A stretch of 64,000 nucleotides of DNA from Methylosinus trichosporium OB3b (GTDB lineage Bacteria; Pseudomonadota; Alphaproteobacteria; Rhizobiales; Beijerinckiaceae): the NCBI RefSeq assembly GCF_002752655.1, contig NZ_CP023737.1:4240001-4304000 (forward strand). Direction: 5' to 3'. The stretch's first letter is position 1, and each line of letters starts with the position of its first letter. This document shows, piece by piece, positions 33,984-43,654 of the stretch. A program made the position numbers and the translations under genes. The notes under the pieces are model-generated. The model did not search any database, had not been told where the DNA came from, and saw nothing but the letters and a program-made list of their open reading frames with translations.

Positions 33984-35291
33984 GTGACCACGGCCGCGAC
34001 GGCCCCGCGCAAGCTTCATCGCCTCCTCTATGTCCAGGTGCTCGCCGCCATCGTCATCGGCGCGGCGTTCGGCGCGCTCGCTCCGGAGATCGCCGCTAGC
34101 TCCTCTGTCGAAGCGCTGGGCAAGGGCTTCGTCAAGCTCATCAAAATGGTGATCGCGCCGATCATCTTCTGCACCGTCGTCTCCGGGATCGCGCATATAG
34201 AGAGCGCCGCCAAGGTCGGGCGCGTGGGGGTCAAGGCGCTCGTCTATTTCGAGATCGTCTCGACCATGGCGTTGGCGCTCGGACTCCTCGTCGGCAATCT
34301 CATCCGGCCCGGCGCGGGCTTCTCGGGCAGGGCCGATGCGGAGGCGGTCGCCAAATATCTGCATCCGGGGGCGCAGAAGACGGGCGTCGACTTCGTGCTC
34401 GACATCATCCCCGACAGCGTCGTCGGCGCCTTCGCCAAGGGCGACATCCTCGAGGTGCTGCTGTTCTCGATTCTGTTCGGCTTCGCGCTGATGGCGATGG
34501 GCGAGCGCGGGAAGGCGCTGCGCGGCGTCGTCGACGATCTCGGCCATGCGATGTTCGGCGTCATCGCCATTGTGATGAAGGCGGCTCCGATCGGCGCCTT
34601 CGGCGCCATGGCCTATACGGTCGGCAAATTTGGGACGGCGTCGCTCATCAACCTCGCCTGGCTCGTCGGCTCCTTCTATCTGACCGCCGTTCTGTTCGTC
34701 GTGCTGGTCCTCGGCCTCGTCGCCCGCGTCGTCGGCTTTGATATTCTGCGCTTTCTCTCCTATATTCGCGACGAATTGCTCATCGTGCTCGGCACTTCTT
34801 CTTCGGAGAGCGCGCTGCCGCAGCTGATGGAGAAGCTGGAGCGGCTCGGCTGCTCCAAATCCGTGGTCGGCCTCGTCGTGCCGACCGGCTATTCCTTCAA
34901 TCTCGACGGCACCAATATCTATATGACGCTGACGAGCCTGTTCATCGCCCAGGCGCTCGGCGTCGAGCTGACGGTCGGGCAGCAGGCGACCATTCTCGCT
35001 GTCGCGATGCTCACCTCGAAAGGCGCGTCGGCCGTCACCGGGGCCGGCTTCATCACGCTCGGCGCGACGCTCTCGGCGATCGATCCGCGCCTCGCGCCGG
35101 GCATGGCGCTGGTGCTCGGCGTCGACAAATTCATGAGCGAATGCCGGGCGCTCACCAATATTTGCGGCAATGGCGTCGCCACCATCGTCGTCGCCTGGTG
35201 GGAGGGCGAGCTCGATCGCGGCAAGCTCACCGCCGGCCTCGCGCGGCGAATCGATCCGAGCGACGTCGAGACCGCGATAACGACGGAGTGA
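33984..35291 (+). CDS. dctA: C4-dicarboxylate:cation symporter (DctA-like, DAACS family)
   Basis: A 435-residue transporter of the dicarboxylate/amino acid:cation symporter family. The re-entrant serine-rich loop [20 protein letters not shown] and the substrate motif [20 protein letters not shown] are complete, as are [20 protein letters not shown] and [19 protein letters not shown]. These support uptake of succinate, fumarate or malate, although some members carry amino acids. GTG start at 33984. The regulatory pair dctBD is not nearby. DUF1192 follows after four bases. Confidence 0.88.
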   Translation: MTTAATAPRKLHRLLYVQVLAAIVIGAAFGALAPEIAASSSVEALGKGFVKLIKMVIAPIIFCTVVSGIAHIESAAKVGRVGVKALVYFEIVSTMALALGLLVGNLIRPGAGFSGRADAEAVAKYLHPGAQKTGVDFVLDIIPDSVVGAFAKGDILEVLLFSILFGFALMAMGERGKALRGVVDDLGHAMFGVIAIVMKAAPIGAFGAMAYTVGKFGTASLINLAWLVGSFYLTAVLFVVLVLGLVARVVGFDILRFLSYIRDELLIVLGTSSSESALPQLMEKLERLGCSKSVVGLVVPTGYSFNLDGTNIYMTLTSLFIAQALGVELTVGQQATILAVAMLTSKGASAVTGAGFITLGATLSAIDPRLAPGMALVLGVDKFMSECRALTNICGNGVATIVVAWWEGELDRGKLTAGLARRIDPSDVETAITTE

Positions 35292-35295
35292 CGAG

Positions 35296-35493
35296 ATGGA
35301 GGACGAGGAACGCCCGCGCCCGCAGGACAAAGGGGCTGCGTCACATCGCCTCGGCCAGTCGCTCGACGCCCTCTCGCTGGCCGAGTTCGACGAGCGTATC
35401 GCTTTGTTGCGGTTAGAGATCGAGCGACTGGAGCGGGCCCGGGCGGCCAAGGCCGCCTCGCTCGCCGCCGCCGAGGACGTGTTCAAAAAGTAA
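35296..35493 (+). CDS. DUF1192 family small protein
   Basis: A 65-residue acidic/basic helical protein. The core LDALSLAEFDERIALLRLEI followed by ERLERARAAKAASLAAAED is the DUF1192 signature, widespread in Rhizobiales and of unknown function. It starts four bases after the dctA-like stop, with its GACGGAG ribosome binding site inside the end of that gene. Confidence 0.85.
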   Translation: MEDEERPRPQDKGAASHRLGQSLDALSLAEFDERIALLRLEIERLERARAAKAASLAAAEDVFKK

Positions 35494-35589
35494 GCGCGTA
35501 TTTCTCCGCCCGGGCGCCCGCAAAAAAGCCGAGCACAGGCCGGCTCGGCGCGCTATTGTTTCGGCCATGAAACGGGTGGGGAAGGGGGC

Positions 35590-35952
35590 ATGCGGTTCTG
35601 TCGGGATTTCGGCTCGGCGATCGTCTGTTGGACGCTCGTCGCCTCCCTGCCTGCAAAGGCCCATGCGGTTCTTTCGGATTCGACGCCGCGCGAGGCGCAG
35701 CTCGTCACCAGTCATGACGTTCCCATCGAACTGCGCTTCAATTGCCGCATCGACGCCAAGCGGTCGCGCGTGCTGGTCATCGGCCCGGATTTGCGCAGCG
35801 CGGTGCTGCCGCTGGTCGAGGCGCACACCCCCGACGCCGTGCGCGCCCATCTCGGCGATCTGCAGCAGGGCGTCTATCAGCTGCATTGGCAGGTGCTCAG
35901 CGTCGACGGCCATATCACGCGCGGCGACATCTCCTTTCGCGTGACGCGCTGA
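35590..35952 (+). CDS. copC: Periplasmic copper-binding protein CopC
   Basis: A 120-residue exported protein whose signal peptide ends AKA, leaving histidine 25 as the first mature residue (HAVLSDSTP). Together with D106 and H108 in VDGHIT, which become about residues 82 and 84 of the mature chain, this forms the Cu(II) brace site known from CopC proteins, including a methanotroph CopC. Methionine-rich Cu(I) sites of Pseudomonas CopC are absent. copD follows after four bases. It is likely a periplasmic copper carrier for import or storage. Confidence 0.88.
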   Translation: MRFCRDFGSAIVCWTLVASLPAKAHAVLSDSTPREAQLVTSHDVPIELRFNCRIDAKRSRVLVIGPDLRSAVLPLVEAHTPDAVRAHLGDLQQGVYQLHWQVLSVDGHITRGDISFRVTR

Positions 35953-35956
35953 CGCG

Positions 35957-37564
35957 ATGCAGCAGTTCATCGAGATTTACGGGTTTCTCAGCGTGCTGCT
36001 GCGTGGCGCGATTTCGGCCGCGCAATCGCTCGGCGCCGGCGGCGTCGGCTTTCTGCTGCTGGTCCTGCCCGGGCTCGGCGCGGCGGGCGCGCCCATCGCC
36101 GCCGGCGTGCGAACCATCATTTTCTGGAGCGCGCTGGCGCTCGTCGCCTTCGTCGCGCTCGACGCCGCCGCTCTTTCGCTGATGCTGATCGAGACTCTGG
36201 AGCTCGATGCGGCGTCGGCGATGACCGCCGACGCGGTGAAGGCCGACGCGCTGGCGCTCGCCCCGGCGCTGCTGCTCGCCGCCGCCAGCCGCACGCGCGC
36301 CCGCGGCGCGCTGGTCCTCGCGGCCGCGGCGCTGCTCGCCGCGCGGCTCGGGACGACCCATGCGGTGAGCCGGATCGAGAGCCCGCCTTGGCTGGCGCTC
36401 GCCGAATTCGCGCATCTGACAGGCGCGGCGCTGTGGATCGGCGGCATCCCTTATTTTCTGCTGGCGCTCGCCCGCTGCGACGACGAGGCGCGCGCCATCG
36501 TCGGCCGGCGCTTCTCGCGCGTCTCCATGGCGGGGGCCGCTCTCGTCCTTGGCGGCGGGCTCGCCATGTCCGGCGTCTATATCGGCTCGCTCGAAGCCTT
36601 CTATGGCCTCGCCTATGGGGTCATGGTGGGTGCGAAAGGGGCGTTGCTCGCCGGGCTGCTGGCGCTCGGCGCGTGCAATTATGTCGCCGTCCGGCGGCTG
36701 GGCCGGGCGGGTACGGGCCTGCGGCTGCGCCGCTTCGCCGAGGCGGAGATCGGCCTCGGCCTCACGGCGATATTGGCGGCGGCGTCGCTCTCCTCGCTGC
36801 CGCCAGCCGTGGACCAGCCGCTGGGCCGCGTTAGTCTCGCCGAGATCATCGAAAGGGTGACGCCGCAATGGCCGATCCGGTTCGAGAGTCCGGATCATTC
36901 GGCGCTTTCGGTCGCGCAGCCGGCGCCGGACGCCGCCGATGTGCAGGCCGGCGAAACCGCCGTCGTCGCCGCGGCCGCCGTCGCCCGCAACGCCGAGGAC
37001 ATCGCCTGGTCGGAGTATAATCATCACATCGCCGGCCTGTTCGTGCTGGCCATGGGTTTTCTGGCGCTCGTCGAGCATTGGCGCCGCGCCGCGCCGGCGG
37101 CGCGCCACTGGCCGCTGTTGATGCTCGGCCTCGCCGGCTTCCTGTTCCTGCGCGCCGACGAGGCGGTGTGGCCGCTCGGCGATCTCGGCCTCATCGAGAG
37201 CCTGCGCGATCCCGAGATCGCCCAGCACCGCATCTTCCTGCTCCTCGTCGTGGCCTTCGGCCTGTTCGAATGGCGCGTGCGCACGAAGAAGGTGGCGGCG
37301 CCCTGGGCGCCGCTCGCCTTTCCGCTCATCACCGGGCTCGGCGGCGCTTTGCTGCTCGCCCATTCGCACGGGATCGCCGATGTGAAGCAGGAGTTCCTGA
37401 TCGAGATCACCCATACGCCGCTGGCGCTGGTCGGGGTCGCCTCGGCCGCGGCGCGCTGGCTGGAGATCCGTCTGCCCGGCCGCGCCGGGCGCGTCGCCGG
37501 CCTGCTGTGGCCCCTCGGATTCATGCTCGCCGGACTGATGCTGGTCGTCTATCGCGAGGCATGA
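35957..37564 (+). CDS. copD: Copper transport membrane protein CopD, with C-terminal extension
   Basis: A 535-residue polytopic membrane protein. The first 300 residues are the CopD domain, with HAVSRIE and FAHLTGAALWIGGIPYFLLA carrying conserved histidines. From about residue 350 follows a second membrane region (EYNHHIAGLFVLAMGFLALV, LLLAHSHGIADVKQEF, ITHTPLALVGV) rich in histidine motifs not found in short CopD proteins. The pair copC-copD suggests copper import across the inner membrane. In methanotrophs copCD genes accompany methane oxidation genes, but none is seen here. Confidence 0.82.
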   Translation: MQQFIEIYGFLSVLLRGAISAAQSLGAGGVGFLLLVLPGLGAAGAPIAAGVRTIIFWSALALVAFVALDAAALSLMLIETLELDAASAMTADAVKADALALAPALLLAAASRTRARGALVLAAAALLAARLGTTHAVSRIESPPWLALAEFAHLTGAALWIGGIPYFLLALARCDDEARAIVGRRFSRVSMAGAALVLGGGLAMSGVYIGSLEAFYGLAYGVMVGAKGALLAGLLALGACNYVAVRRLGRAGTGLRLRRFAEAEIGLGLTAILAAASLSSLPPAVDQPLGRVSLAEIIERVTPQWPIRFESPDHSALSVAQPAPDAADVQAGETAVVAAAAVARNAEDIAWSEYNHHIAGLFVLAMGFLALVEHWRRAAPAARHWPLLMLGLAGFLFLRADEAVWPLGDLGLIESLRDPEIAQHRIFLLLVVAFGLFEWRVRTKKVAAPWAPLAFPLITGLGGALLLAHSHGIADVKQEFLIEITHTPLALVGVASAAARWLEIRLPGRAGRVAGLLWPLGFMLAGLMLVVYREA

Positions 37565-37661
37565 AGAAGTTTCATGACCCTATGAAAATTACGCATTTAC
37601 CCCGCTCGAGGCCGCGCCTTAAAAAAATCCGCGCGGGCGGTCGCGCCCGAGGGAGGACAAA

Positions 37662-38240
37662 ATGACAATTCTTCAGGAAGTCTTGGCGGCCAATGCCGAT
37701 TATGTCGCCGCTTTCGGCGACAAGGGCAAGCTCGCGCTGCCGCCGGCGCGGCGCTTCGCCATTCTGACCTGCATGGACGCGCGTCTCGATCCGGCCAAAT
37801 ATGCGGGGCTCTCCGAGGGCGACGCCCATGTGATCCGCAACGCCGGCGGCCGCGCCTCCGACGACGCCATCCGCTCGCTGGTGATCTCGCACAAGCTGCT
37901 CGGCACGCTCGAATGGTTCGTGATCCACCACACCAATTGCGGCATGGAGCTGTTCAGCGACGAGGTGATGGCGGAGCTGCTCGACGACAGCCTCGAGACC
38001 GCGGCGTTCGACGGCGCGAACTGGTCCAATCCCAAGCATGGCGGCGGCTGCTCGGGCGGCCATTTCATCCGCTGGCACACGATCAAATCGCAGGAGGAGA
38101 GCGTGCTGCAGGATGTGCAGCGCATCCGCGAGCATCCGCTCGTTCCCGCCTATATCCCGATCTACGGCTATATTTATGACGTCGGCACGGGACGCCTGAT
38201 CGAGGTCCCGAAGGCGAGCGAGGCCGGCCGGGTCGGGTGA
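37662..38240 (+). CDS. Beta-class carbonic anhydrase
   Basis: A 192-residue zinc enzyme interconverting CO2 and bicarbonate. The metal ligands are C37 in LTCMDAR, H90 and C93 in VIHHTNCG; D39 and R41 form the Asp-Arg dyad. [18 protein letters not shown] is the conserved active-site helix. An insertion [19 protein letters not shown] precedes the final helices and is usual in the Rhizobiales type. Cytoplasmic, no signal peptide. Serine-cycle methylotrophs fix CO2 as bicarbonate with PEP carboxylase, a plausible use. Confidence 0.93.
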   Translation: MTILQEVLAANADYVAAFGDKGKLALPPARRFAILTCMDARLDPAKYAGLSEGDAHVIRNAGGRASDDAIRSLVISHKLLGTLEWFVIHHTNCGMELFSDEVMAELLDDSLETAAFDGANWSNPKHGGGCSGGHFIRWHTIKSQEESVLQDVQRIREHPLVPAYIPIYGYIYDVGTGRLIEVPKASEAGRVG

Positions 38241-38265
38241 TTTTTTCGTTCGCCTCTATCCTGAG

Positions 38266-38450
38266 GCGCCCTCATCCGACCCGACTTCGTCGGGCCACCT
38301 TCTCCCGCGAGCGGGAGAAGGACGCGCCCTTTCGGCGCGATAAGGGTTTCTTGGCGACTGATCGGTTAGCTTCGATCCAGGGGCGCGCTCCTTCTCCCAC
38401 TCGTGGGAGAAGGTGGCCCCGCGTAGCGGGGTCGGATGAGGGCCCGCGCC
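38266..38450. repeat. Inverted repeat pair, family B
   Basis: CCCTCATCCGACCCGACTTCG and CCACCTTCTCCCGCGAGCGGGAGAAGG are followed about 100 bases later by the inverted CTCCTTCTCCCACTCGTGGGAGAAGGTGGCC and GGGGTCGGATGAGGGC. The same pair lies at 48331-48500. It sits upstream of the flippase gene and carries two strong hairpins. Confidence 0.88.
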
Positions 38451-38504
38451 GCTGCGTCGATTTCGGAGTCGTTCCGACAGGCCTGTGAGCACGGGATAGC
38501 CGAA

Positions 38505-39956
38505 TTGAAGGTTCTCGCCGCCTTCCTCGCCAACACCATCGCTAATTTCCTGATCGGCCTCCTCGTCGCCAAATTTCTCGGCCCCGAGGAATATGGCCGC
38601 TTCGCCCTCGCCTTCGCCGTCGGCGTCGTCATCCAGACCGCGCTGTTCGACTGGATGCGCCTCGCCGCGACGCGCTTTTATTCGACGCGCGTGCGCGAGG
38701 CCGAGCCGGCGATCCGCTCGACGCTCGATTTCGCCTTTCTCGCCATAACTGCGGCGCTCGTCCTCGGCGGCGGCCTCTTCCTTCTCCTCGCCCCGGATTT
38801 CTCGCTCGGCGACGCGCTGATCGCGCTCGCTCTGGCGACCGCGGCGATCAACGGCCTCTTCGATTACTCGACCGCCCTGCTGCGCGCCCGTTTCGAGGAT
38901 CGACTCTATGGCCGCGTGGTGCTGACGAAAAATATTCTCGCTCTGCTGCTCACCGGCGGCGGCGCCTTCGTCTTTCATTCCGCCGGCATGGCGCTGGCCG
39001 GGAGCCTCGCCAGCCTTCTCGGCGCCGTGCTGACGGCGCGCGCCTCGCTCGCCGATCCGGGCGCCTCGCCGCGCGGCGCCCGCCGGGACACGGCCTACAC
39101 GCTCGTCTCCTACAGCGCGCCGATCGTCGCGGCCAACATGCTCTATCAATCCGTGCCGCTCGCCGTGCGCGCGCTGGTCGCGACCTATTACGGCTTCGCC
39201 GAGACTGGCCAGTTCTCGCTCGCTTATGACCTCGGCATTCGCGCCATCTATGCGCTCGGCTCGGCGCTCGACGTGCTGCTGTTCCAGATCGCCGTCGCCG
39301 CCCATGAGCGGCACGGGGCAGCAAAGGCCAAGGAGCAGATCGCCCGCAACATGACCATCGTCGCCGCCTTTCTGGCGCCCGCCTGCGCTGGAATCTGGCT
39401 CACAATGCCCTCGATCGAGGAGCTGATCGTGCCGGCGCAGTTCCGCGGGCCGTTCGGCCATTATCTCGATCTGCTGCTGCCCGGCCTCTTCGCCATGGGT
39501 CTCATTCAATTCGCCGTCAACCCGGTGTTCCAGATCGAGAAGAAGACCGCGCCGCTGATCGGCGCGGCCGCGGTGGCCGTGGTCACCGGCCTCGTTCTCG
39601 CGCTGGCGCTGCCGCGCGGGGCCGACGCCTCGAGCTTCGCCATCGCCCAATGCGGCGCCTATATCCTCGCGCTCGCCGCGCTCGTCGGTTTCGCCGCGCG
39701 CACGGCGCCGCAATGGCCGCGGCTGCGCGACATGCTCGCTTCCGTCGTCGCCACCGGGGCCATGATCGTCGCGGTCCGTCCGCTCGGCCAGCTCGCCCCC
39801 GGCGCGACGACGCTGCTCCTGCAGATCGGCGTCGGCGCTTTCGTCTATTGCGGCGCGACGCTGCTCTTCGACATCGCGGGCCTGCGCGGACTCGCCGTCT
39901 CGGTCGCGCGTCCGCTCCTCTCCCGCGTCTTGGCCAGAGCTCGGACAGCGCTATAA
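38505..39956 (+). CDS. Oligosaccharide flippase / polysaccharide export membrane protein
   Basis: A protein of about 483 residues with 12-14 hydrophobic helices, of the MATE-like polysaccharide flippase superfamily (Wzx/RfbX type). The N-terminus ANTIANFLIGLLVAKFLGPE and EYGRFALAFAVG is the hallmark of this group. TTG 38505 is the first start outside the repeat; the frame extends to 38436 inside it. No glycosyltransferase genes adjoin. The lipid-linked sugar it moves is unknown. Confidence 0.75.
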   Translation: MKVLAAFLANTIANFLIGLLVAKFLGPEEYGRFALAFAVGVVIQTALFDWMRLAATRFYSTRVREAEPAIRSTLDFAFLAITAALVLGGGLFLLLAPDFSLGDALIALALATAAINGLFDYSTALLRARFEDRLYGRVVLTKNILALLLTGGGAFVFHSAGMALAGSLASLLGAVLTARASLADPGASPRGARRDTAYTLVSYSAPIVAANMLYQSVPLAVRALVATYYGFAETGQFSLAYDLGIRAIYALGSALDVLLFQIAVAAHERHGAAKAKEQIARNMTIVAAFLAPACAGIWLTMPSIEELIVPAQFRGPFGHYLDLLLPGLFAMGLIQFAVNPVFQIEKKTAPLIGAAAVAVVTGLVLALALPRGADASSFAIAQCGAYILALAALVGFAARTAPQWPRLRDMLASVVATGAMIVAVRPLGQLAPGATTLLLQIGVGAFVYCGATLLFDIAGLRGLAVSVARPLLSRVLARARTAL

Positions 39957-40000
39957 CTGTCCGGCGGCGTCGAAAAGATCGCGGTGGGGAGAGAAGTTCG

Positions 40001-40705
40001 ATGGTGCTGCCGCTACACGACGACGCCCCGCTGAAATATGTGCGGCGGCCGATCGTCAACTGGTCGCTGATCGTGATCAACATCGCCGTCTTCGTCGCCG
40101 TGTTCAGCGATTCGCTGGGCGATCCGCTCACGGTGATCCGCGGTTTCGGCCTCATTCCGGCGGTGCTGTTCGGCCATGCCGAGCTCGCCCGCTGGATCGT
40201 CACGCCCGGCCCCGACTGGACCGTGGTGACGAGCCTGTTCTTCCATTCCGGCTTCGGCCATCTCGCCGGCAATATGATTTTTCTCTATGTCTTCGGCGAC
40301 AATGTCGAGGACGGGATGGGCTCGCTTCCCTATCTCCTGTTCTATCTGCTCTGCGGCGTCTCGGCGGGGCTGCTGTTCGCTTATGGCGCGCCGATGACGC
40401 TGCATCCGCTGGTCGGCGCCTCGGGCGCGATCTCGGGCGTTTGCGCCGCCTTCATCCTGCTCTATCCACGCTCGACCATTTTCGGCCTCGTCGCCGGGAT
40501 CATCCCGATCCACGCGCCCGCCTCGCTGTTCGTCGGCACCTGGATTTTGTTCCAGTTGTTCAACGCCTTGACTGATGAGCAGGGGCAGGTCGGTTGGTGG
40601 GCGCATGTCGGCGGCATTCTCGCCGGGCTGGCGCTGACGCCTTTGTTCAAGCGCCGGGGCGTGCGCTGGTTCGGCCCGATCCCGTTCCGAGGGCCGTGGG
40701 GGTGA
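40001..40705 (+). CDS. Rhomboid family intramembrane serine protease
   Basis: A 234-residue rhomboid of the compact bacterial type. The catalytic pair is S141 (GASGAISG) and H202 (AHVGGI). The HxxxN oxyanion motif is FGHLAGNMIFL and a conserved loop FGDNVEDGMG follows. Six helices are predicted. It differs from the rhomboid at 13976 in its short first loop and in conserving the HLAGN motif. Substrate unknown. ATG 40001 follows GGGGAGAG. Confidence 0.92.
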   Translation: MVLPLHDDAPLKYVRRPIVNWSLIVINIAVFVAVFSDSLGDPLTVIRGFGLIPAVLFGHAELARWIVTPGPDWTVVTSLFFHSGFGHLAGNMIFLYVFGDNVEDGMGSLPYLLFYLLCGVSAGLLFAYGAPMTLHPLVGASGAISGVCAAFILLYPRSTIFGLVAGIIPIHAPASLFVGTWILFQLFNALTDEQGQVGWWAHVGGILAGLALTPLFKRRGVRWFGPIPFRGPWG

Positions 40706-40903
40706 GGCGACGACATTGGCGAGGTTCGGAGCGTCTCCGGGGTTTGACAGCGCTGCACGCCGAGGTTACCAGAGCATTATCCGAGCGTTCCGCGCGCGCT
40801 CCGCGCCACGGAGCGACGTTTCTTCGTGCTGGCGCGGCGCTCGAAGGGCGGCTCGATTTTTCGAACATTCGAGACGAACGTCAATCTCGCCGGGAGTTGC
40901 GCG

Positions 40904-41650
40904 ATGAAGGTTCTCGTGCCCGTCAAACGGGTAGTCGACTATAACGTCAAGATCAGGGTGAAGGCGGACGGGTCCGGCGTCGACACCGCCAATGTGAAAT
41001 TCTCGATGAATCCCTTCGACGAGATCGCCGTCGAGGAGGCGCTGCGCCTCAAGGAAAAGGGCAAGGCGACCGAGGTCGTGCTCGTCTCCATCGGCCCGGC
41101 CAAGGCCGACGACACGATCCGCGCCGGCCTCGCCATGGGCGCCGACCGCGCCATTCACGTGAAGACCGACGAGACCGTCGAGCCGCTCGCCGTCGCCAAG
41201 ATCATCGCCAAGATCGCCGCCGATGAGCAGCCCGGCCTGATCATCCTCGGCAAGCAGGCGATCGACGACGACAGCAATCAGACCGGCCAGATGCTCTCGG
41301 CGCTGCTCGGCTGGGGCCAGGGCACCTTCGCCTCCAAGGTCGAGATCGCCGATGGCTCGGTCGATGTGACGCGCGAGGTCGACGGCGGCCTGCAGACCGT
41401 CAGCCTGAAGCTGCCGGCGGTGGTGACGACCGATCTGCGCCTCAACGAGCCGCGCTACGCCAGCCTGCCGAACATCATCAAGGCGAAGAAGAAGGAAGTG
41501 GCGGCCAAGACGCCCGCCGATTACGGCGTCGACGTCGCGCCGCGCCTCGAGGTGCTGAAGACGGCGGAGCCGCCGGCGCGCAAGGCTGGAATCAAGGTCG
41601 GCTCGGTTCCCGAGCTGCTGGAGAAGCTCAAGACTGCGGGAGTGCTGTGA
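40904..41650 (+). CDS. etfB: Electron transfer flavoprotein beta subunit
   Basis: A 248-residue subunit of the FAD/AMP-containing electron transfer flavoprotein. [19 protein letters not shown] opens it; [18 protein letters not shown], the AMP-binding region [20 protein letters not shown] and the signature [20 protein letters not shown] are all present. It passes electrons from acyl-CoA dehydrogenases to ETF-quinone oxidoreductase. etfA follows after one base, then hbd. Confidence 0.96.
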   Translation: MKVLVPVKRVVDYNVKIRVKADGSGVDTANVKFSMNPFDEIAVEEALRLKEKGKATEVVLVSIGPAKADDTIRAGLAMGADRAIHVKTDETVEPLAVAKIIAKIAADEQPGLIILGKQAIDDDSNQTGQMLSALLGWGQGTFASKVEIADGSVDVTREVDGGLQTVSLKLPAVVTTDLRLNEPRYASLPNIIKAKKKEVAAKTPADYGVDVAPRLEVLKTAEPPARKAGIKVGSVPELLEKLKTAGVL

Positions 41651-41651
41651 G

Positions 41652-42596
41652 ATGACGGTCCTGATCGTCGCGGAAACGCAAGGGTCCGCGCTCGCCCCCG
41701 CCACCGCCAAGGCGCTGACAGCGGCGCTGCAGATCGGCGGCGGCGTGCATGTTCTCGTCGCCGGCGAGGGCGTCGGCCCGGCCGCCGAGGCCGCGGCGAA
41801 GCTCTCGGGCGTCGACAAGGTTCTGGTCGCCGACAATGCGCTCTATGGCCATCAGCTCGCCGAGCCGCTGGCGGCGCTCGTCGTCGGCCTCGCCGGCGGC
41901 TATGACGCGATTCTCGCGCCCTCCACCTCTTCGTCGAAGAATCTGCTGCCGCGCGTCGCCGCGCTGCTCGACGTCGCGCAAGTCTCCGACATCATCAAGG
42001 TGGTTGCGCCCGACACGTTCGAGCGGCCGATCTACGCCGGCAACGCCATTCAGACCGTGCGGTCGAAGGACGCCAAGAAGGTTATCACCGTGCGCACGGC
42101 CTCCTTCGGCGCGACCGGCGAGGGCGGCGCGGCGGCGATCGAGGCGATCGGCGCCGGTTCCGATCCGGCGCTGTCGAGCTTCAAGAGCGAGGCGCTGGCG
42201 AAGTCCGAGCGGCCCGAGCTGACCGCCGCCAAGACCATCGTCTCCGGCGGGCGCGGGCTCGCCAGCGCCGAGAATTTCGCCGAATATATCGAGCCGGTGG
42301 CCAACCGCCTCGGCGCGGCGATCGGCGCCTCGCGCGCGGCGGTGGACGCCGGCTATGCGCCGAACGATCTGCAGGTCGGCCAGACCGGCAAGGTGGTGGC
42401 GCCCGATCTCTATGTCGCCGTCGGCATTTCGGGCGCGATCCAGCATCTCGCCGGAATGAAGGATTCGAAGGTGATCGTCGCGATAAACAAGGACGAGGAG
42501 GCGCCGATCTTCCAGGTCGCCGATTTCGGCCTCGTCGCCGATCTCTTTCCGGCGCTCAAGGAGCTCGACGCCGAGCTGGCGAAAGCCGGGCGGTGA
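41652..42596 (+). CDS. etfA: Electron transfer flavoprotein alpha subunit
   Basis: A 314-residue subunit that binds FAD. The C-terminal FAD domain shows [34 protein letters not shown] and [20 protein letters not shown], the family's diagnostic sequences. It follows etfB with one intervening base and precedes a 3-hydroxyacyl-CoA dehydrogenase gene, the standard Rhizobiales order. Confidence 0.96.
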   Translation: MTVLIVAETQGSALAPATAKALTAALQIGGGVHVLVAGEGVGPAAEAAAKLSGVDKVLVADNALYGHQLAEPLAALVVGLAGGYDAILAPSTSSSKNLLPRVAALLDVAQVSDIIKVVAPDTFERPIYAGNAIQTVRSKDAKKVITVRTASFGATGEGGAAAIEAIGAGSDPALSSFKSEALAKSERPELTAAKTIVSGGRGLASAENFAEYIEPVANRLGAAIGASRAAVDAGYAPNDLQVGQTGKVVAPDLYVAVGISGAIQHLAGMKDSKVIVAINKDEEAPIFQVADFGLVADLFPALKELDAELAKAGR

Positions 42597-42728
42597 GGCG
42601 TCGCGCCCGGCGTCTCGGCGCCGGGCGAAATCCGCCGGTTTTCAGACTGGCCGGTACCGCGCTATACTGAAGAAAGAAGCGGCTCCGCTTCGTGAGGCGA
42701 GAGCATTCTCGGCTGTGGTGGCAAAGAA

Positions 42729-43610
42729 ATGGCCTCGGAAATTCGCAAGGTCGGCATCGTCGGCGCCGGGCAGATGGGCAAAGGCATCGCCCAGGTCTGC
42801 GCCCTCTCCGGATTCGACGTGGCGCTCAACGATCTGTCGGAGCAGCGCATCGCCGCCGGCATAGACGATATTTCGGCGCATCTCTCCCGCGCGGTGGAGA
42901 AGGGCGCGCTCGTCGAGGGGGATCGCGACGCCGCCATGGCGCGCATCCGGCCGGCGAAGGATTTCGCCGCTTTCGCCGATAGCGATATCGTGATCGAAGC
43001 GGCGACCGAGAATGAGGAGGTCAAGCGCGGCATCCTCACCGCGCTGGGGCCGGCTCTGCGTCCCGGCGCGATGATCGGCAGCAACACCTCGTCCATCTCC
43101 ATCACGCGGCTCGCCGCGGTGACCGGGCGGCCGGAGCAGTTCATCGGGATTCACTTCATGAATCCCGTGCCCAAGATGCAGCTGGTCGAGATCATCCGCG
43201 GCATCGCCACGGAGGACAAGACCTTCGAGGCCGCCAAGCAATTCGTCGGCGAGCTCGGCAAGACGGTGACGGTGTCCGAGGATTTTCCGGCCTTCATCGT
43301 CAATCGCATCCTGCTGCCGATGATCAACGAGGCGATCTACACGCTCTATGAGGGCGTCGGCTCGGTGGAGGCGATCGACACGGCGATGCGGCTCGGCGCC
43401 AATCATCCGATGGGCCCGCTGCAGCTCGCCGATTTCATCGGCCTCGATGTCTGCCTCTCGGTGATGCAGGTGCTGCACGAGGGGCTCGCCGATTCGAAAT
43501 ATCGCCCCTGTCCGCTGCTCGTGAAATATGTCGAGGCCGGCTGGCTCGGCCGCAAGACGCAGCGCGGCTTCTACGATTACCGCAGCGGCACGCCGGTGCC
43601 GACACGGTGA
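42729..43610 (+). CDS. hbd: 3-hydroxybutyryl-CoA dehydrogenase
   Basis: A 293-residue NAD(P)-dependent dehydrogenase interconverting 3-hydroxybutyryl-CoA and acetoacetyl-CoA. The Rossmann loop is GIVGAGQMGKGIAQ at the N-terminus; the catalytic histidine lies in FIGIHFMNPVPKM, with the partner glutamate and the C-terminal block GANHPMGPLQLADFIGLD. It could serve fatty acid, PHB-related or ethylmalonyl-CoA pathway metabolism, where crotonyl-CoA is an intermediate. It is the third gene of etfBA-hbd. Confidence 0.92.
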   Translation: MASEIRKVGIVGAGQMGKGIAQVCALSGFDVALNDLSEQRIAAGIDDISAHLSRAVEKGALVEGDRDAAMARIRPAKDFAAFADSDIVIEAATENEEVKRGILTALGPALRPGAMIGSNTSSISITRLAAVTGRPEQFIGIHFMNPVPKMQLVEIIRGIATEDKTFEAAKQFVGELGKTVTVSEDFPAFIVNRILLPMINEAIYTLYEGVGSVEAIDTAMRLGANHPMGPLQLADFIGLDVCLSVMQVLHEGLADSKYRPCPLLVKYVEAGWLGRKTQRGFYDYRSGTPVPTR

Positions 43611-43632
43611 TGGTTTAGCGGAAAGGTTGGTC

Positions 43633-43654
43633 GCGCTCCCTTCTCCCGCCTTGC
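43633..43654. repeat. Left half of a hairpin split by an IS element
   Basis: GCGCTCCCTTCTCCCG (43633-43648) pairs perfectly with CGGGAGAAGGGAGCGC at 44965-44980 on the other side of the IS. GCCTTGC at 43648-43654 is the left copy of the target duplication. Confidence 0.9.
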
